From: Marinovum algicola
GTDB taxonomy: Bacteria; Pseudomonadota; Alphaproteobacteria; Rhodobacterales; Rhodobacteraceae
DNA: 64,000 nucleotides
NCBI RefSeq assembly: GCF_900109145.1
Contig: NZ_FNYY01000005.1
Location: 1-64,000, forward strand
Direction: 5' to 3'
Positions 15,474-23,876 of the stretch are shown piece by piece. Each line of letters begins with the position of its first letter. Position 1 is the stretch's first letter. The translations under genes and the position numbers were made by a program. The notes beneath the pieces were generated by a model. The model was not told the DNA's origin. It searched no databases and saw only the letters and a list, made by a program, of their open reading frames with translations.

Positions 15474-16220
15474 ATGACCGATATGACATCCCCACAGCCG
15501 CCGACCAAGGTCCGCCCGGCGTTCGTGCGCAATCTGCCGCTGATCGCCATCCTGACGGTCGCAATCGTGGGGTTCTTTACCCTGCGCGATTATCTCACCT
15601 TCGAGACTCTGCGCGAGAATCGCGAGCTTCTGCTGGGTTGGCGCGACAGCAACTACCTGCTCGTGGCGCTGGGCTTTGTCGCGGTCTATGTCACCATCGT
15701 CGCCTTTTCGTTGCCCGGCGCGGCCGTGGCCTCGGTCACCGGCGGCTTTCTGTTCGGCCTTGCGGCCGGCACCGTGTTCAACGTCACCGCCGCCACCATC
15801 GGCGCCACGGCGATCTTTCTCGCCGCGCGCTGGGGCCTGGGCAAGACACTGACCGCCAAGCTCGAGGCCTCGGAGGGCACGCTGCGCCGGCTCAAGGAGG
15901 GGCTGCGGGAAAACGAGATCAGCGTGCTTCTGCTGCTGCGCCTGGTGCCGGCGGTGCCGTTCTTTGTGGCCAATCTGCTGCCGGCGCTGGTCGGCGTGAA
16001 ATTCCGCAATTTCCTCTGGACCACCGCCCTGGGCATCGTGCCGGGCGCCATCGTCTTTACCTGGATCGGCGTCGGTCTCGGCGCGGTATTCGACCGTGGC
16101 GAAAGCCCCGATCTGAGTCTGCTCTGGGAGCCTCATATCCTCGGCCCGCTGCTCGGTCTTTCGGCGCTGGCAGCGCTGCCCATCGTGATCAAATCCGTTC
16201 GCGGCAAAAAAGAGATCTGA
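15474..16220 (+). CDS. TVP38/TMEM64 (VTT domain) membrane protein
   Basis: The 248-residue protein has a first membrane span at about residues 22-40, then a VTT domain with the conserved FSLPGAAVASVTGGFLFG and a later LLRLVPAVPFFVANLLPALVGV. VTT/DedA proteins act as lipid scramblases or transport-linked membrane proteins. The ATG at 15474 gives a normal short cytoplasmic start, whereas the open frame upstream reads through non-conserved sequence. It sits three bases before a flavin disulfide oxidoreductase; this pairing recurs in many bacteria and sometimes the two are fused. Confidence 0.85.
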   Translation: MTDMTSPQPPTKVRPAFVRNLPLIAILTVAIVGFFTLRDYLTFETLRENRELLLGWRDSNYLLVALGFVAVYVTIVAFSLPGAAVASVTGGFLFGLAAGTVFNVTAATIGATAIFLAARWGLGKTLTAKLEASEGTLRRLKEGLRENEISVLLLLRLVPAVPFFVANLLPALVGVKFRNFLWTTALGIVPGAIVFTWIGVGLGAVFDRGESPDLSLLWEPHILGPLLGLSALAALPIVIKSVRGKKEI

Positions 16221-16223
16221 GCC

Positions 16224-17642
16224 ATGAAGAAGATCAAGACCGATATCCTGGTGATCGGGGCGGGCTCTGGCGGGCTGTCGGTCGCTGCCGGCGCGGTACA
16301 GATGGGCGCCGATGTGGTGCTGCTCGAAGGTCACAAGATGGGCGGCGACTGCCTGAACTATGGCTGCGTGCCCTCCAAGGCGCTGATCGCCAGCAGCAAG
16401 GCGGCCTATGGTCAGGCGCATGCCCGCCGCTACGGCGTCGCCGATGTGACGCCGCAGGTGGATTACGCTGCCGCCAAGGATCACGTGAAAGGCGTGATCG
16501 CACAGATCGCCCCGGTCGATTCAGTGGAGCGGTTCGAAGGCCTGGGCGTGCGGGTGATCCGGGAATTCGGGCGGTTTGTCTCGGAGAGCGAGGTGCAGGC
16601 CGGCGAACATCTGATTTCGGCCCGGCGCATTGTCATCGCCACCGGGTCGTCGCCACTGGTGCCGCCGATCCCCGGGCTCGACGAGGTGCCGCATGAAACC
16701 AACGAGACGCTGTTTGACCTGCGCGAGCGGCCCGAGCACCTGCTGATCATCGGTGGCGGCCCGATCGGCATGGAAATGGCGCAGGCCCATCGGCGGCTTG
16801 GCTCGGCCGTGACGGTGATTGAAGGCGCCAAGGCGCTGGGCAAGGACGATCCCGAAACCGCGGCCATCGTGCTCGACCAGCTCCGCGCCGAAGGCATCGA
16901 GATCGTCGAAGAGGCCGCCGCGGCCGAGGTGCGCGGGCAGGCGGGTGCCATCGAGGTCGAGGTCGAGGACGGCCGCGTTTTCAAGGGGTCTCACCTGCTG
17001 ATGGCGGTGGGGCGCAATCCGAACCTGGACAGCCTCGATCTGGACAAGGCCGGGGTGGAAACGACCAAGGCCGGCGTCAAGGTCGATGACAGCCTCAAAT
17101 CGACCAACCGCCGGGTCTATGCCATCGGCGATGTGGCGGGCGGTCTGCAATTCACCCATGTGGCGGGCTATCACGCCGGCATCGTCATCCGCTCGGCGCT
17201 CTTCGGCCTGCCGGCCAAGACCTCGACGGCGCATATCCCCTGGGCCACCTATACCGCGCCCGAACTGGCGCAGGTCGGGCTGACCGAGGCGCAGGCGCGC
17301 GCGGCGCATGGCGACCGGCTGGAAGTCACCCGGTTCGAATTCGCGCACAGCGACCGTTTGATCACCGAGCGCGAGACTGCGGGGCTGATCAAGGTCATGG
17401 TGGTGAAAGGCCGCCCCGTGGGCGTCTCCATCGCCGGACACCAGGCCGGGGAACTGGCCAATCTCTGGTCGCTGGTGATCGCCAACAAGCTCAAGATGAA
17501 GCATGTGGCGGCCATGGTTTCGCCTTATCCGACGGTCGGAGAGATCAACAAACGCGCAGCGGGGGCCTATTTCTCGCCCCGATTGTTTGATAATCCAACG
17601 GTCAAACGCATCGTTGGGCTGATCCAGCGCTGGGTGCCGTAA
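16224..17642 (+). CDS. FAD-dependent pyridine-nucleotide disulfide oxidoreductase (mercuric-reductase-like)
   Basis: The 472-residue protein is a class I disulfide reductase: FAD motif VIGAGSGG near residue 12, redox pair in GGDCLNYGCVPSK, NAD(P) motif IIGGGPIGMEMA and FAD site VYAIGDVAGG. The C-terminal His-Pro dyad expected in lipoamide dehydrogenase (HAHPTxxE) is replaced by SPYPTVGE, so it is not a 2-oxoacid dehydrogenase E3. It lacks the metal-binding N-terminal domain and the C-terminal Cys pair of true MerA. Substrate unknown. It is coupled to the upstream VTT-domain gene (three-base gap) and followed by a histidine kinase. Confidence 0.88.
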   Translation: MKKIKTDILVIGAGSGGLSVAAGAVQMGADVVLLEGHKMGGDCLNYGCVPSKALIASSKAAYGQAHARRYGVADVTPQVDYAAAKDHVKGVIAQIAPVDSVERFEGLGVRVIREFGRFVSESEVQAGEHLISARRIVIATGSSPLVPPIPGLDEVPHETNETLFDLRERPEHLLIIGGGPIGMEMAQAHRRLGSAVTVIEGAKALGKDDPETAAIVLDQLRAEGIEIVEEAAAAEVRGQAGAIEVEVEDGRVFKGSHLLMAVGRNPNLDSLDLDKAGVETTKAGVKVDDSLKSTNRRVYAIGDVAGGLQFTHVAGYHAGIVIRSALFGLPAKTSTAHIPWATYTAPELAQVGLTEAQARAAHGDRLEVTRFEFAHSDRLITERETAGLIKVMVVKGRPVGVSIAGHQAGELANLWSLVIANKLKMKHVAAMVSPYPTVGEINKRAAGAYFSPRLFDNPTVKRIVGLIQRWVP

Positions 17643-17656
17643 GGGGTTGGCCGCAA

Positions 17657-19036
17657 ATGCTCAATTCGCTGTCCGGGCGATTTCTGATCCTGACAACCGT
17701 CTTCGTGATGCTGGCGGAGGTCATGGTCTTTGTTCCCTCGGTGGCGCGCTTTCGGCAGGATTACCTGTTGGGCCATCTGGAGCGGGCGCAGATCGCCTCG
17801 CTCTCGCTGCTGGCCAACGACATGATCGACGCCGATCTCGAGGATGAGCTGCTGCGCAACGCCGGCGTCTACAACGTCGTGCTCCGGCGCGACGAGGCGC
17901 GGCAGTTGATTCTTTCGTCGCCGATGCCGCAGCCGGTCGACGTGACCTATGACCTGCGCGACGCCTCGCCGCTGACGCTGATCCTCGATGGGCTGCGCCG
18001 GCTGGTCGATCCCGAGCCGCGGATCATCCGGGTGATCGGCAATCCGCTGCGCGACGCCGGCCTGCTGATCGAGGTGTCGATGGACACCGCGCCGCTGCGC
18101 ATGGCGATGATCGACTACGGGCTGCGCATCCTGTTCCTTTCGGCGGTGATCTCGATCGCCACCGCCTTTCTGCTGTTCCTCGCCGTGCGGGTGTTCCTCG
18201 TCAAACCGATCAAGCGCGTCGTCGGCCAGATGCAGGCCTATGCCGCCGCGCCCGAGGACGGCCGGCGCATCATAAAGCCCTCCGCCGGCGTGCGCGAGCT
18301 GCGCGAGGCCGAGGAGGCGCTCAAGATGCTCGAAACCGAGCTGACCCATGCGCTCAAGCAGAAGGAGCGACTGGCGCAGCTGGGCGGCGCGGTGGCGCGG
18401 GTCAGCCACGACCTGCGCAATATCCTGACCTCGGCCCAGCTCTTCACCGACCGGATCGAGATGTCCGAGGATCCCGGCGTCAAGCGGCTGGCGCCGAAGC
18501 TGGTGAATTCGATCACCCGTGCGGTCAATCTCTGCGAGGCCACCTTGGCCTTTGGTCGCGCCGAAGAGCCGACGCCGGTGCTGACCCGGGTGCCGCTGGC
18601 GGAACTGGTTTCCGACGTGATGGAGAGCGAGCGGCTGGCGACCGGCGAATACGACCTCAGCTATTCCGAAGATGTGCCCGCCACCCTGCACATCCGCGCC
18701 GACAGCGAACAGCTTTATCGCGTGCTGTCGAATCTGGTGCGCAACGCGCGGCAGGCGATCATGGCCACCGGCAAGCCCGGCGAAATCAACATCTGCGCCG
18801 AAGAGGCGGAGGAGCATTGGCTGATCCGGGTGACCGACACCGGGCCGGGCCTGCCGGCCAAGGCGCAGGAGCATCTGTTCAAGGCGTTTCAGGGCGGCGC
18901 GCGCAAGGGCGGCAGCGGTCTGGGGCTGGCAATTGCCGCCGAGTTGATCCGTGGGCACGGCGGCGCGTTGACGCTGGAACGTACCGGACCGGAGGGCTCG
19001 GTCTTTGAAATTCGCCTGCCGAGCGGAACTTTGTGA
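17657..19036 (+). CDS. Sensor histidine kinase without adjacent regulator
   Basis: The 459-residue protein has membrane spans at about residues 8-30 and 155-178 bounding an extracytoplasmic sensor domain, then a HAMP-like linker, the H-box VARVSHDLRNILTSAQLF (His near 251), an N-box LVRNARQAI and the G-box DTGPGLP...GSGLGLAIAAELIRGHGG. It should autophosphorylate and pass phosphate to a response regulator, but none lies nearby. It begins 14 bases after the oxidoreductase stop, suggesting a joint transcript with the VTT and flavoprotein genes and perhaps a redox or envelope signal. That link is inference. Confidence 0.88.
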   Translation: MLNSLSGRFLILTTVFVMLAEVMVFVPSVARFRQDYLLGHLERAQIASLSLLANDMIDADLEDELLRNAGVYNVVLRRDEARQLILSSPMPQPVDVTYDLRDASPLTLILDGLRRLVDPEPRIIRVIGNPLRDAGLLIEVSMDTAPLRMAMIDYGLRILFLSAVISIATAFLLFLAVRVFLVKPIKRVVGQMQAYAAAPEDGRRIIKPSAGVRELREAEEALKMLETELTHALKQKERLAQLGGAVARVSHDLRNILTSAQLFTDRIEMSEDPGVKRLAPKLVNSITRAVNLCEATLAFGRAEEPTPVLTRVPLAELVSDVMESERLATGEYDLSYSEDVPATLHIRADSEQLYRVLSNLVRNARQAIMATGKPGEINICAEEAEEHWLIRVTDTGPGLPAKAQEHLFKAFQGGARKGGSGLGLAIAAELIRGHGGALTLERTGPEGSVFEIRLPSGTL

Positions 19037-19054
19037 ATTTCTTCGAATTCGCTC

Positions 19055-19083
19055 TTGCAGACCCTTTGGCCCTGACTTATACC
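19055..19083 (+). promoter_or_regulatory. Candidate promoter of tRNA-Arg
   Basis: TTGCAG (19055-19060) is 16 bases from TTATAC (19077-19082), and the transcript would begin a few bases before the tRNA at 19094. Confidence 0.5.
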
Positions 19084-19093
19084 CCGCCTCCAC

Positions 19094-19170
19094 GGACCGA
19101 TAGCTCAGCTGGATAGAGTACCTGACTACGAATCAGGGGGTCGGGGGTTCGAATCCTCCTCGGTCCGCCA
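19094..19170 (+). tRNA. tRNA-Arg (anticodon ACG)
   Basis: A full cloverleaf of 77 bases. The acceptor arms GGACCGA and TCGGTCC pair, the anticodon stem CCTGA/TCAGG holds loop CTACGAA with anticodon ACG, and the T arm GGGGG-TTCGAAT-CCTCC is intact with one G-U. The CCA end is encoded. The A34 is normally converted to inosine so that CGN codons are read. No integrase or attachment repeat is seen nearby. Confidence 0.97.
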
Positions 19171-19244
19171 CTTCCCCCCGAAATGGGGTGACAGGCGGAA
19201 ATTTCCCGGACAATTCGGAACTCATTCAAACGCTGGCGCGGCAT

Positions 19245-19658
19245 TCAATTGCGCTTTGCCTGCTTTGCCACATTCTCGGCAATCAACGCCTTGTAGAGCG
19301 CCCGGATATGCTCCGTTACCGGGCCGGCGCCGGACCGTGTGCCGATTTTCTTGCCGTCCACCTCGGCCACGGGTGTCTGCGCGCCGAAAGTGCCGGTCAG
19401 AAAGGCCTCGTCGGCACCATAGACCTCGTATAGCGAAAAGTTCTTTTCGAACACGGGAATGCCATTGTCGCGGCAGAGGTCGATCACCTTTTACCGGGTC
19501 ACCCCGTTCATGCAGTAATCGCCGGTCGAGGTCCAAACCTCGCCGCGCCGGACGATGAAGACGTTGGTGGTGTTCACGAAGCCATGCGGATCGAGCATCA
19601 GCCCCTCGTCGGCGCCGGCCTGTTCGGGGGCGCGGGGGGGGCGGTCTTGCTGGGTCAT
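19245..19658 (-). pseudogene. Broken class IV (D-amino-acid/branched-chain) aminotransferase
   Basis: The translated remnant matches the C-terminal half of class IV aminotransferases: ADEGLMLDPHGFVNTTNVFIVRR-type PLP-domain strand, then the segments DYCMNGVTR and VIDLCRDNGIPVFEKNFSL, and ADEAFLTGTFGAQTP. Two lesions are visible. A TAA at 19493-19491 interrupts GVTR|KVIDLCR; one C-to-T change of CAA would explain it. In addition the N-terminal half of about 150 residues, including the PLP lysine, is missing: the frame starts in the ATGA overlap with the sulfotransferase gene. It cannot make an active enzyme. A sequencing error could explain the stop but not the missing half. Confidence 0.8.
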
Positions 19659-20392
19659 TCCGGGGCCTCTTGGGGGCAGGGGAGGGCGTGGGAGCGCAGG
19701 GCGCGGTAATGCGGCAGAGCGGCCTCCGAGACCGTCTGCAACTGGTCGGAGAGCGCCGGCAGGGGGCCCTCGGGGCCAGCAAAGCCGGTCGAGCGGTGCA
19801 CCGCATCGTACCAATGGGGCGCCCAGACGCCATCGCGGGCATGGCCACCGGCGGGCCAGTGCAACATGGCCGGATCGTAGGCAATGCCCAGGGCGGCGCA
19901 AAGCCGGGTCAGCATCGTCCCGGGCGCACGGCGGATATCGGCGCTGTCGATCACGATGGCGGGGGCGCCCTCGGCGCAGACTTGGTCGAAGATCTCTTCC
20001 TGCTGCCGAAATCCGATGTCCTCGAGTCCGGGACGCTCCAGCTTGCGATCAAAGCTGGCGAGCACGCGGGCGGGGTGCCGGATCAGGAAGACATGCGCGA
20101 CAGCGGCAAACCAGTCTCGGTCGATTCCCGGCAGCATGTGCTGGCTCATGTGTTTCTGGTAAAAATTTTTCTGACCGCCCTGAGCTGGCGCCATACAGCG
20201 TCGTGCAACCAATGCGGGATCGGCCTCGCCGGCGGCAAGGATTGCATCGCGCATTGGGTGGGCCCGTCCGCTCTGCGCGAGATAGGCCGCGTAAAACGGC
20301 TCGTCCCAGACGTCGAAGTCGTGGCGGGCGCCAAAGGAATACATCAGCGCAGTCGAGAGATTGCGCGGCCCCGACCACATCGCGATATTCAT
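19655..20392 (-). CDS. Sulfotransferase-family protein
   Basis: The 245-residue protein starts MNIAMWSGPRNLSTALMYSFGAR, a P-loop-like 5'-PSB motif that in sulfotransferases binds the PAPS 5'-phosphosulfate, and later has a 3'-phosphate-type region HVFLIRHPARVLASF. The substrate is unknown. In Roseobacter relatives a gene of this sort is, as I recall, paired with a class IV aminotransferase; here the partner survives only as the pseudogene that overlaps its stop codon (ATGA). With the partner dead this gene may be drifting too, but its frame is intact. Confidence 0.75.
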   Translation of the reverse strand: MNIAMWSGPRNLSTALMYSFGARHDFDVWDEPFYAAYLAQSGRAHPMRDAILAAGEADPALVARRCMAPAQGGQKNFYQKHMSQHMLPGIDRDWFAAVAHVFLIRHPARVLASFDRKLERPGLEDIGFRQQEEIFDQVCAEGAPAIVIDSADIRRAPGTMLTRLCAALGIAYDPAMLHWPAGGHARDGVWAPHWYDAVHRSTGFAGPEGPLPALSDQLQTVSEAALPHYRALRSHALPCPQEAPE

Positions 20393-20791
20393 TCCCTCAC
20401 CTCCCGTTCTGCCTTGTTTCTAAGGGCCTAGGCCTTGCATTGAGTGAGGGTGCGCCACAATCGTCCGATCTGCAATCGGTGATTTCAGCGGCTTTGCAAG
20501 CCACGCCAGAAATGGCAATTCCAGCCGATGCGCATCAGCGTCAATTGCGGAAATTGGCTGAATTTTGCCAACTGAAAATCCAAGGCTGACTTTCTGTCGA
20601 GTAGTCGCCTATATGTTGCATCAGAATGAGACCAACCGGATTGTTCCGATGGTCTTGGTGGTGGAATTGCCACTCTGGAGAGGCCGTTAACAATTTATTT
20701 GTTGACCTGATGTCACAAATATTGGAATTGACTGCCTAATCACGATGAATTAACGATCTAAATTGTCAAAACGACAGCTATCGGAGAGAAC
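20393..20791. other. AT-rich spacer upstream of the H-NS-like gene
   Basis: About 400 bases without a gene. The part after 20600 is clearly richer in A and T than the rest of the window. It contains an 8-bp inverted repeat (20686-20706, GTTAACAA/TTGTTGAC) and a likely promoter. A short plus-strand frame crosses 20400-20589 but lacks a ribosome site. Confidence 0.55.
20728..20756 (+). promoter_or_regulatory. Candidate promoter of the H-NS-like gene
   Basis: TTGACT (20728-20733) is 17 bases from TAACGA (20751-20756). The -35 is good and the -10 weak. It lies just after the inverted repeat at 20686-20706, which could be an autoregulatory site. Confidence 0.4.
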
Positions 20792-21103
20792 ATGCCGGAA
20801 ATCGATCTGGACGGATTGTCTCTGAAAGAACTGAAGCAGCTGCAAAAACAGGTGGCCAAGGCGATCAGTACTTTCGAGGACAGAAAGAAAAAAGAAGCAC
20901 TGGCAGCCCTCGAGGCCAAGGCGGCGGAGATGGGGTTCTCCCTTTCCGACCTGACCACCGGCAAAGGCGGCAAGATTTCGGCGCCGAAGTATCAGAACCC
21001 CGATGATCCGACACAAACCTGGACAGGCCGTGGCCGCAAGCCCGGCTGGTTCGCCCAGGCATTGGAGCGCGGGACCTCGCCGGAAGAGATGCTTATTTCC
21101 TGA
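20792..21103 (+). CDS. H-NS family nucleoid protein (HvrA/SpB type)
   Basis: The 103-residue protein has an N-terminal coiled coil (residues 8-45, LSLKELKQLQKQVAKAI and charged heptads) for oligomerisation and a C-terminal H-NS DNA-binding domain with KYQNPDDPTQTWTGRGRKPGWF, where TWTGRGRKP is the minor-groove hook. HvrA and SpB of Rhodobacter, of the same build, tune photosynthesis genes. Here the target set is unknown. CGGAGAG precedes the ATG. The AT-rich upstream region with an inverted repeat suggests self-control. A bidirectional terminator separates it from pckA. Confidence 0.9.
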   Translation: MPEIDLDGLSLKELKQLQKQVAKAISTFEDRKKKEALAALEAKAAEMGFSLSDLTTGKGGKISAPKYQNPDDPTQTWTGRGRKPGWFAQALERGTSPEEMLIS

Positions 21104-21159
21104 GACCTTCCGTCGAAAGACGAGGCCCGGGAGTGAGACACGGGCATTTAACAAAGCAA

Positions 21160-21195
21160 AAAAACCCCCGATGCCAGGCATCGGGGGTTTTATTG
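21160..21195. terminator. Bidirectional terminator between the H-NS-like gene and pckA
   Basis: AAACCCCCGATGCC and GGCATCGGGGGTTT form a long stem with A-run before and T-run after, so it works for both convergent genes. Confidence 0.85.
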
Positions 21196-21214
21196 ATAGG
21201 GCGTCAATAAAAGA

Positions 21215-22813
21215 TCAGCCGATGGCGGCCGCCTTTACATCGTCATCGATGAAAGGCGTGTATTGCGCAAAGTTGTCGGCAAACATCTGCACCAGTTTCT
21301 CGGCCTGAGCGTCATAAGCCGTCGGATTGTCCCAGGTGCGTCGCGGATCCAGCAGCACCTCGGGCACGCCGGGCACGCCGGTGGGCACGTCAAAGCCGAA
21401 GTTCGGATCCTTGCGGAACTGTGCATCGGCCAACGATCCGTCCAGCGCGGCGGTCAGCAGCGCGCGGGTCGCCTTGATCGGCATGCGGCTTCCGGTGCCA
21501 TAGGCGCCGCCGGTCCAGCCGGTGTTGACGAGCCAGCAGGTGGCACCGTGCTTGGCGATCTTTTCGCGCAGCAGGTTGCCATAGGCCTCGGGGCGGCGCG
21601 GCATGAAGGGCGCGCCGAAGCAGGTCGAGAAAGTGGGCTCGGGCTCGGTCACGCCGCGTTCGGTTCCGGCCACCTTGGAGGTGAAGCCCGACAGGAAGTG
21701 ATACATCGCCTGCGCCGGGGTCAGCCGCGCGATCGGCGGCAGCACGCCAAAGGCGTCACAGGTCAGCATGATGATGTTCTTGGGGTGGCCCCCCAGCGCG
21801 CTGTGCGAGGCGTTGGAGATGTACTCCAGCGGGTAGGCGCAGCGCATGTTGGCGGTGAGGGAATCGTCCTCGAAGTCGAGCTCCTTGGTCTCTTCGTCAT
21901 AGACCATGTTCTCGATCACGGTGCCGAATTTCGTCGTGGTGGCGAAAATCTCGGGCTCGGCCTCGGCGCTGAGGTTGATGGTCTTGGCATAGCAGCCGCC
22001 TTCGAAGTTGAAGGTGCCGCGATCCGACCAGCCATGTTCGTCATCGCCGATCAGCACCCGCGCCGGATCGGCCGAGAGGGTGGTCTTGCCGGTGCCCGAC
22101 AGGCCAAAGAAGATCGCGGTATCGACAGGGTTGCCCACCGCATGGTTGGCCGAGCAGTGCATCGGCATGATGCCTTTTTCCGGCAGCAGGTAGTTCAGCA
22201 GCGTGAAGACAGATTTCTTGTTCTCGCCGGCGTATTCGGTGCCGCCGATCAGGATCAGCTTGCGGTCAAAGTTCATCGCGATCACCGTGCCCGACCGGCA
22301 GTCGTGGCGCGCCGGGTCGGCGGTGAAACTGGGGCAGTTGATGACGGTGAAATCGGCGGCGAATTCGTCCAGGTCCTCACGGTCGGGGCGGCGCAGCATG
22401 TGACGGATGAAAAGCCCGTGCCAGGCCAGCTCGGTCACCATGCGCACATCGATGCAATGTGCCGGGTCGGCGCCACCGACGAGATCCTGCACAAAGAAAT
22501 CGCGGCCTTTCATATGGGCCAGCATGTCCTGGTAGAGCGCGTCAAAGCCTTCCGGCGACATCGCGGCATTGTTGTCCCACCAGATGCTGTCGGCGACGCT
22601 CTCGGTCTTGACGACATGTTTGTCCTTGGGCGAACGGCCGGTGAATTTGCCGGTGGAGACCAGAAACGCGCCACCCTGGCCCAATGTGCCTTCCTCGCGC
22701 CGCAGAGCCTCTTCGATCAGCGCCGGTTCCATGAGGTTGTAATAGACATTGCCCAGACCCTCGATCCCTTGATCTTCAAGCCGGAACTGCGGGTTCACCC
22801 GTCCAAATGCCAT
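21215..22813 (-). CDS. pckA: ATP-dependent phosphoenolpyruvate carboxykinase
   Basis: The 532-residue enzyme converts oxaloacetate and ATP to phosphoenolpyruvate, CO2 and ADP at the start of gluconeogenesis. The kinase-1 P-loop [14 protein letters not shown], the kinase-2 region DDEHGW, and [10 protein letters not shown] near the N terminus identify the ATP-type enzyme. The start at 22813 has GGAGAAAG in front and gives the standard length; longer open frame upstream is not conserved. The gene is divergent from chvI. In Agrobacterium and Sinorhizobium this position is conserved and ChvG-ChvI affects pckA expression; the same may hold here. Confidence 0.97.
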   Translation of the reverse strand: MAFGRVNPQFRLEDQGIEGLGNVYYNLMEPALIEEALRREEGTLGQGGAFLVSTGKFTGRSPKDKHVVKTESVADSIWWDNNAAMSPEGFDALYQDMLAHMKGRDFFVQDLVGGADPAHCIDVRMVTELAWHGLFIRHMLRRPDREDLDEFAADFTVINCPSFTADPARHDCRSGTVIAMNFDRKLILIGGTEYAGENKKSVFTLLNYLLPEKGIMPMHCSANHAVGNPVDTAIFFGLSGTGKTTLSADPARVLIGDDEHGWSDRGTFNFEGGCYAKTINLSAEAEPEIFATTTKFGTVIENMVYDEETKELDFEDDSLTANMRCAYPLEYISNASHSALGGHPKNIIMLTCDAFGVLPPIARLTPAQAMYHFLSGFTSKVAGTERGVTEPEPTFSTCFGAPFMPRRPEAYGNLLREKIAKHGATCWLVNTGWTGGAYGTGSRMPIKATRALLTAALDGSLADAQFRKDPNFGFDVPTGVPGVPEVLLDPRRTWDNPTAYDAQAEKLVQMFADNFAQYTPFIDDDVKAAAIG

Positions 22814-23174
22814 TTTCTTTCTCCATGTATCCGTGCGTCTCGCGCCGGAAAGTCTTGTTGCTGACGGCAGAACGCGCCGCCCCCGCGGCCCTGTCCCGGG
22901 CCTCGGTCCAACTGGTGTAACATGGGGTTTCTTAGGGTGAACAGGACGCAGGGACGCAGTTAGCGCCACCAAATCACGGTTTAGCGCAATCATATTTCGC
23001 GTCGGTGACGCGGGGTCCGAAAGGTGAGGCAATTTAGCCATTCCTTCGTACTTTTCGGGTCTGCTTCCGGGGGGCTGGCGACGTGATTCGCAGTTAACGA
23101 TTGATTGCCCGCCGCATATCAAGGCATAATGGCGCAAAAAAATATGACAGTTGAGCAGCATAAGGACACACCCA
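22814..23174. other. Divergent control region pckA / chvI
   Basis: These 361 bases separate two genes that point away from each other. The right part carries the chvI promoter (23101-23130). The left part has half of a GTCCCGG-type palindrome near 22893-22910. No coding frame with a ribosome site is visible. Confidence 0.55.
23101..23130 (+). promoter_or_regulatory. Promoter of chvI
   Basis: TTGATT (23101-23106) and CATAAT (23125-23130) are 18 bases apart, 45 bases before the start codon. Confidence 0.55.
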
Positions 23175-23876
23175 ATGTCTAAAATCGCCTTGGTGGACGA
23201 TGACAGGAACATCCTGACGTCGGTCGCAATGACGCTTGAGGCCGAGGGCTTCGAAGTCGAAACCTACAACGACGGCCAGACGGCGCTTGAAGCCTTCAAC
23301 AAGAAGATGCCCGACATGGCGGTGCTGGACATCAAGATGCCGCGGATGGACGGCATGGACCTGCTCCAGCGCCTGCGCCAGAAATCGACCATGCCGGTGA
23401 TCTTCCTGACCTCCAAGGACGACGAGATCGATGAGGTTCTGGGCCTGCGCATGGGCGCCGACGACTACGTCAAGAAACCGTTTTCGCAGCGGCTTCTGGT
23501 CGAACGCATCCGCGCGCTGCTGCGCCGCCAGGACGCGGTCGAGACCGGCGCCGTCGGCGACACCGAGGAAACCAAGGTGATCGAACGCGGCGAACTGCGG
23601 ATGGATCCGCTGCGCCATGCGGTGGCCTGGAAGGGCAAGGACGTGTCGCTCACCGTGACCGAATTCCTGCTGTTGCAGGCGCTGGCCCAGCGCCCCGGTT
23701 TCGTCAAGTCGCGCGATCAGCTGATGGACGTCGCCTATGACGATCAGGTCTATGTCGACGACCGCACCATCGACAGCCACATCAAGCGCCTGCGCAAGAA
23801 GATGCGCAGCGTCGACGATGATTTCTCTGCCATCGAGACGCTTTATGGTATCGGTTACCGGTACAACGAAGAATAA
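23175..23876 (+). CDS. chvI: Response regulator ChvI (OmpR type)
   Basis: The 233-residue regulator has a receiver domain with the acidic pocket VDDD (residues 7-10), phospho-acceptor D52 in VLDIKMP and the conserved Lys in YVKKPFS, and a C-terminal winged helix ending [18 protein letters not shown] and YGIGYRYNE. ChvI controls envelope, exopolysaccharide and acid-response genes in related bacteria. The ATG at 23175 is taken because it begins directly at the receiver domain. The stop overlaps the chvG start by one base (TAATG), so both are made together. Confidence 0.94.
   Translation: MSKIALVDDDRNILTSVAMTLEAEGFEVETYNDGQTALEAFNKKMPDMAVLDIKMPRMDGMDLLQRLRQKSTMPVIFLTSKDDEIDEVLGLRMGADDYVKKPFSQRLLVERIRALLRRQDAVETGAVGDTEETKVIERGELRMDPLRHAVAWKGKDVSLTVTEFLLLQALAQRPGFVKSRDQLMDVAYDDQVYVDDRTIDSHIKRLRKKMRSVDDDFSAIETLYGIGYRYNEE

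Noticed and set aside
16224-17642. Calling the flavoprotein a lipoamide dehydrogenase or true mercuric reductase
   Set aside because: The C-terminal catalytic His-Pro and the terminal Cys pair needed for those roles are absent and no pdh, odh or mer gene is nearby.
19094-19244. tRNA-Arg as an integration site for a mobile element
   Set aside because: No integrase, no direct repeat of the tRNA 3' end, and the following DNA is decayed but normal core sequence.
21263-22864. A 533-codon plus-strand frame opposite pckA
   Set aside because: Antisense shadow; pckA has all kinase motifs and normal length.
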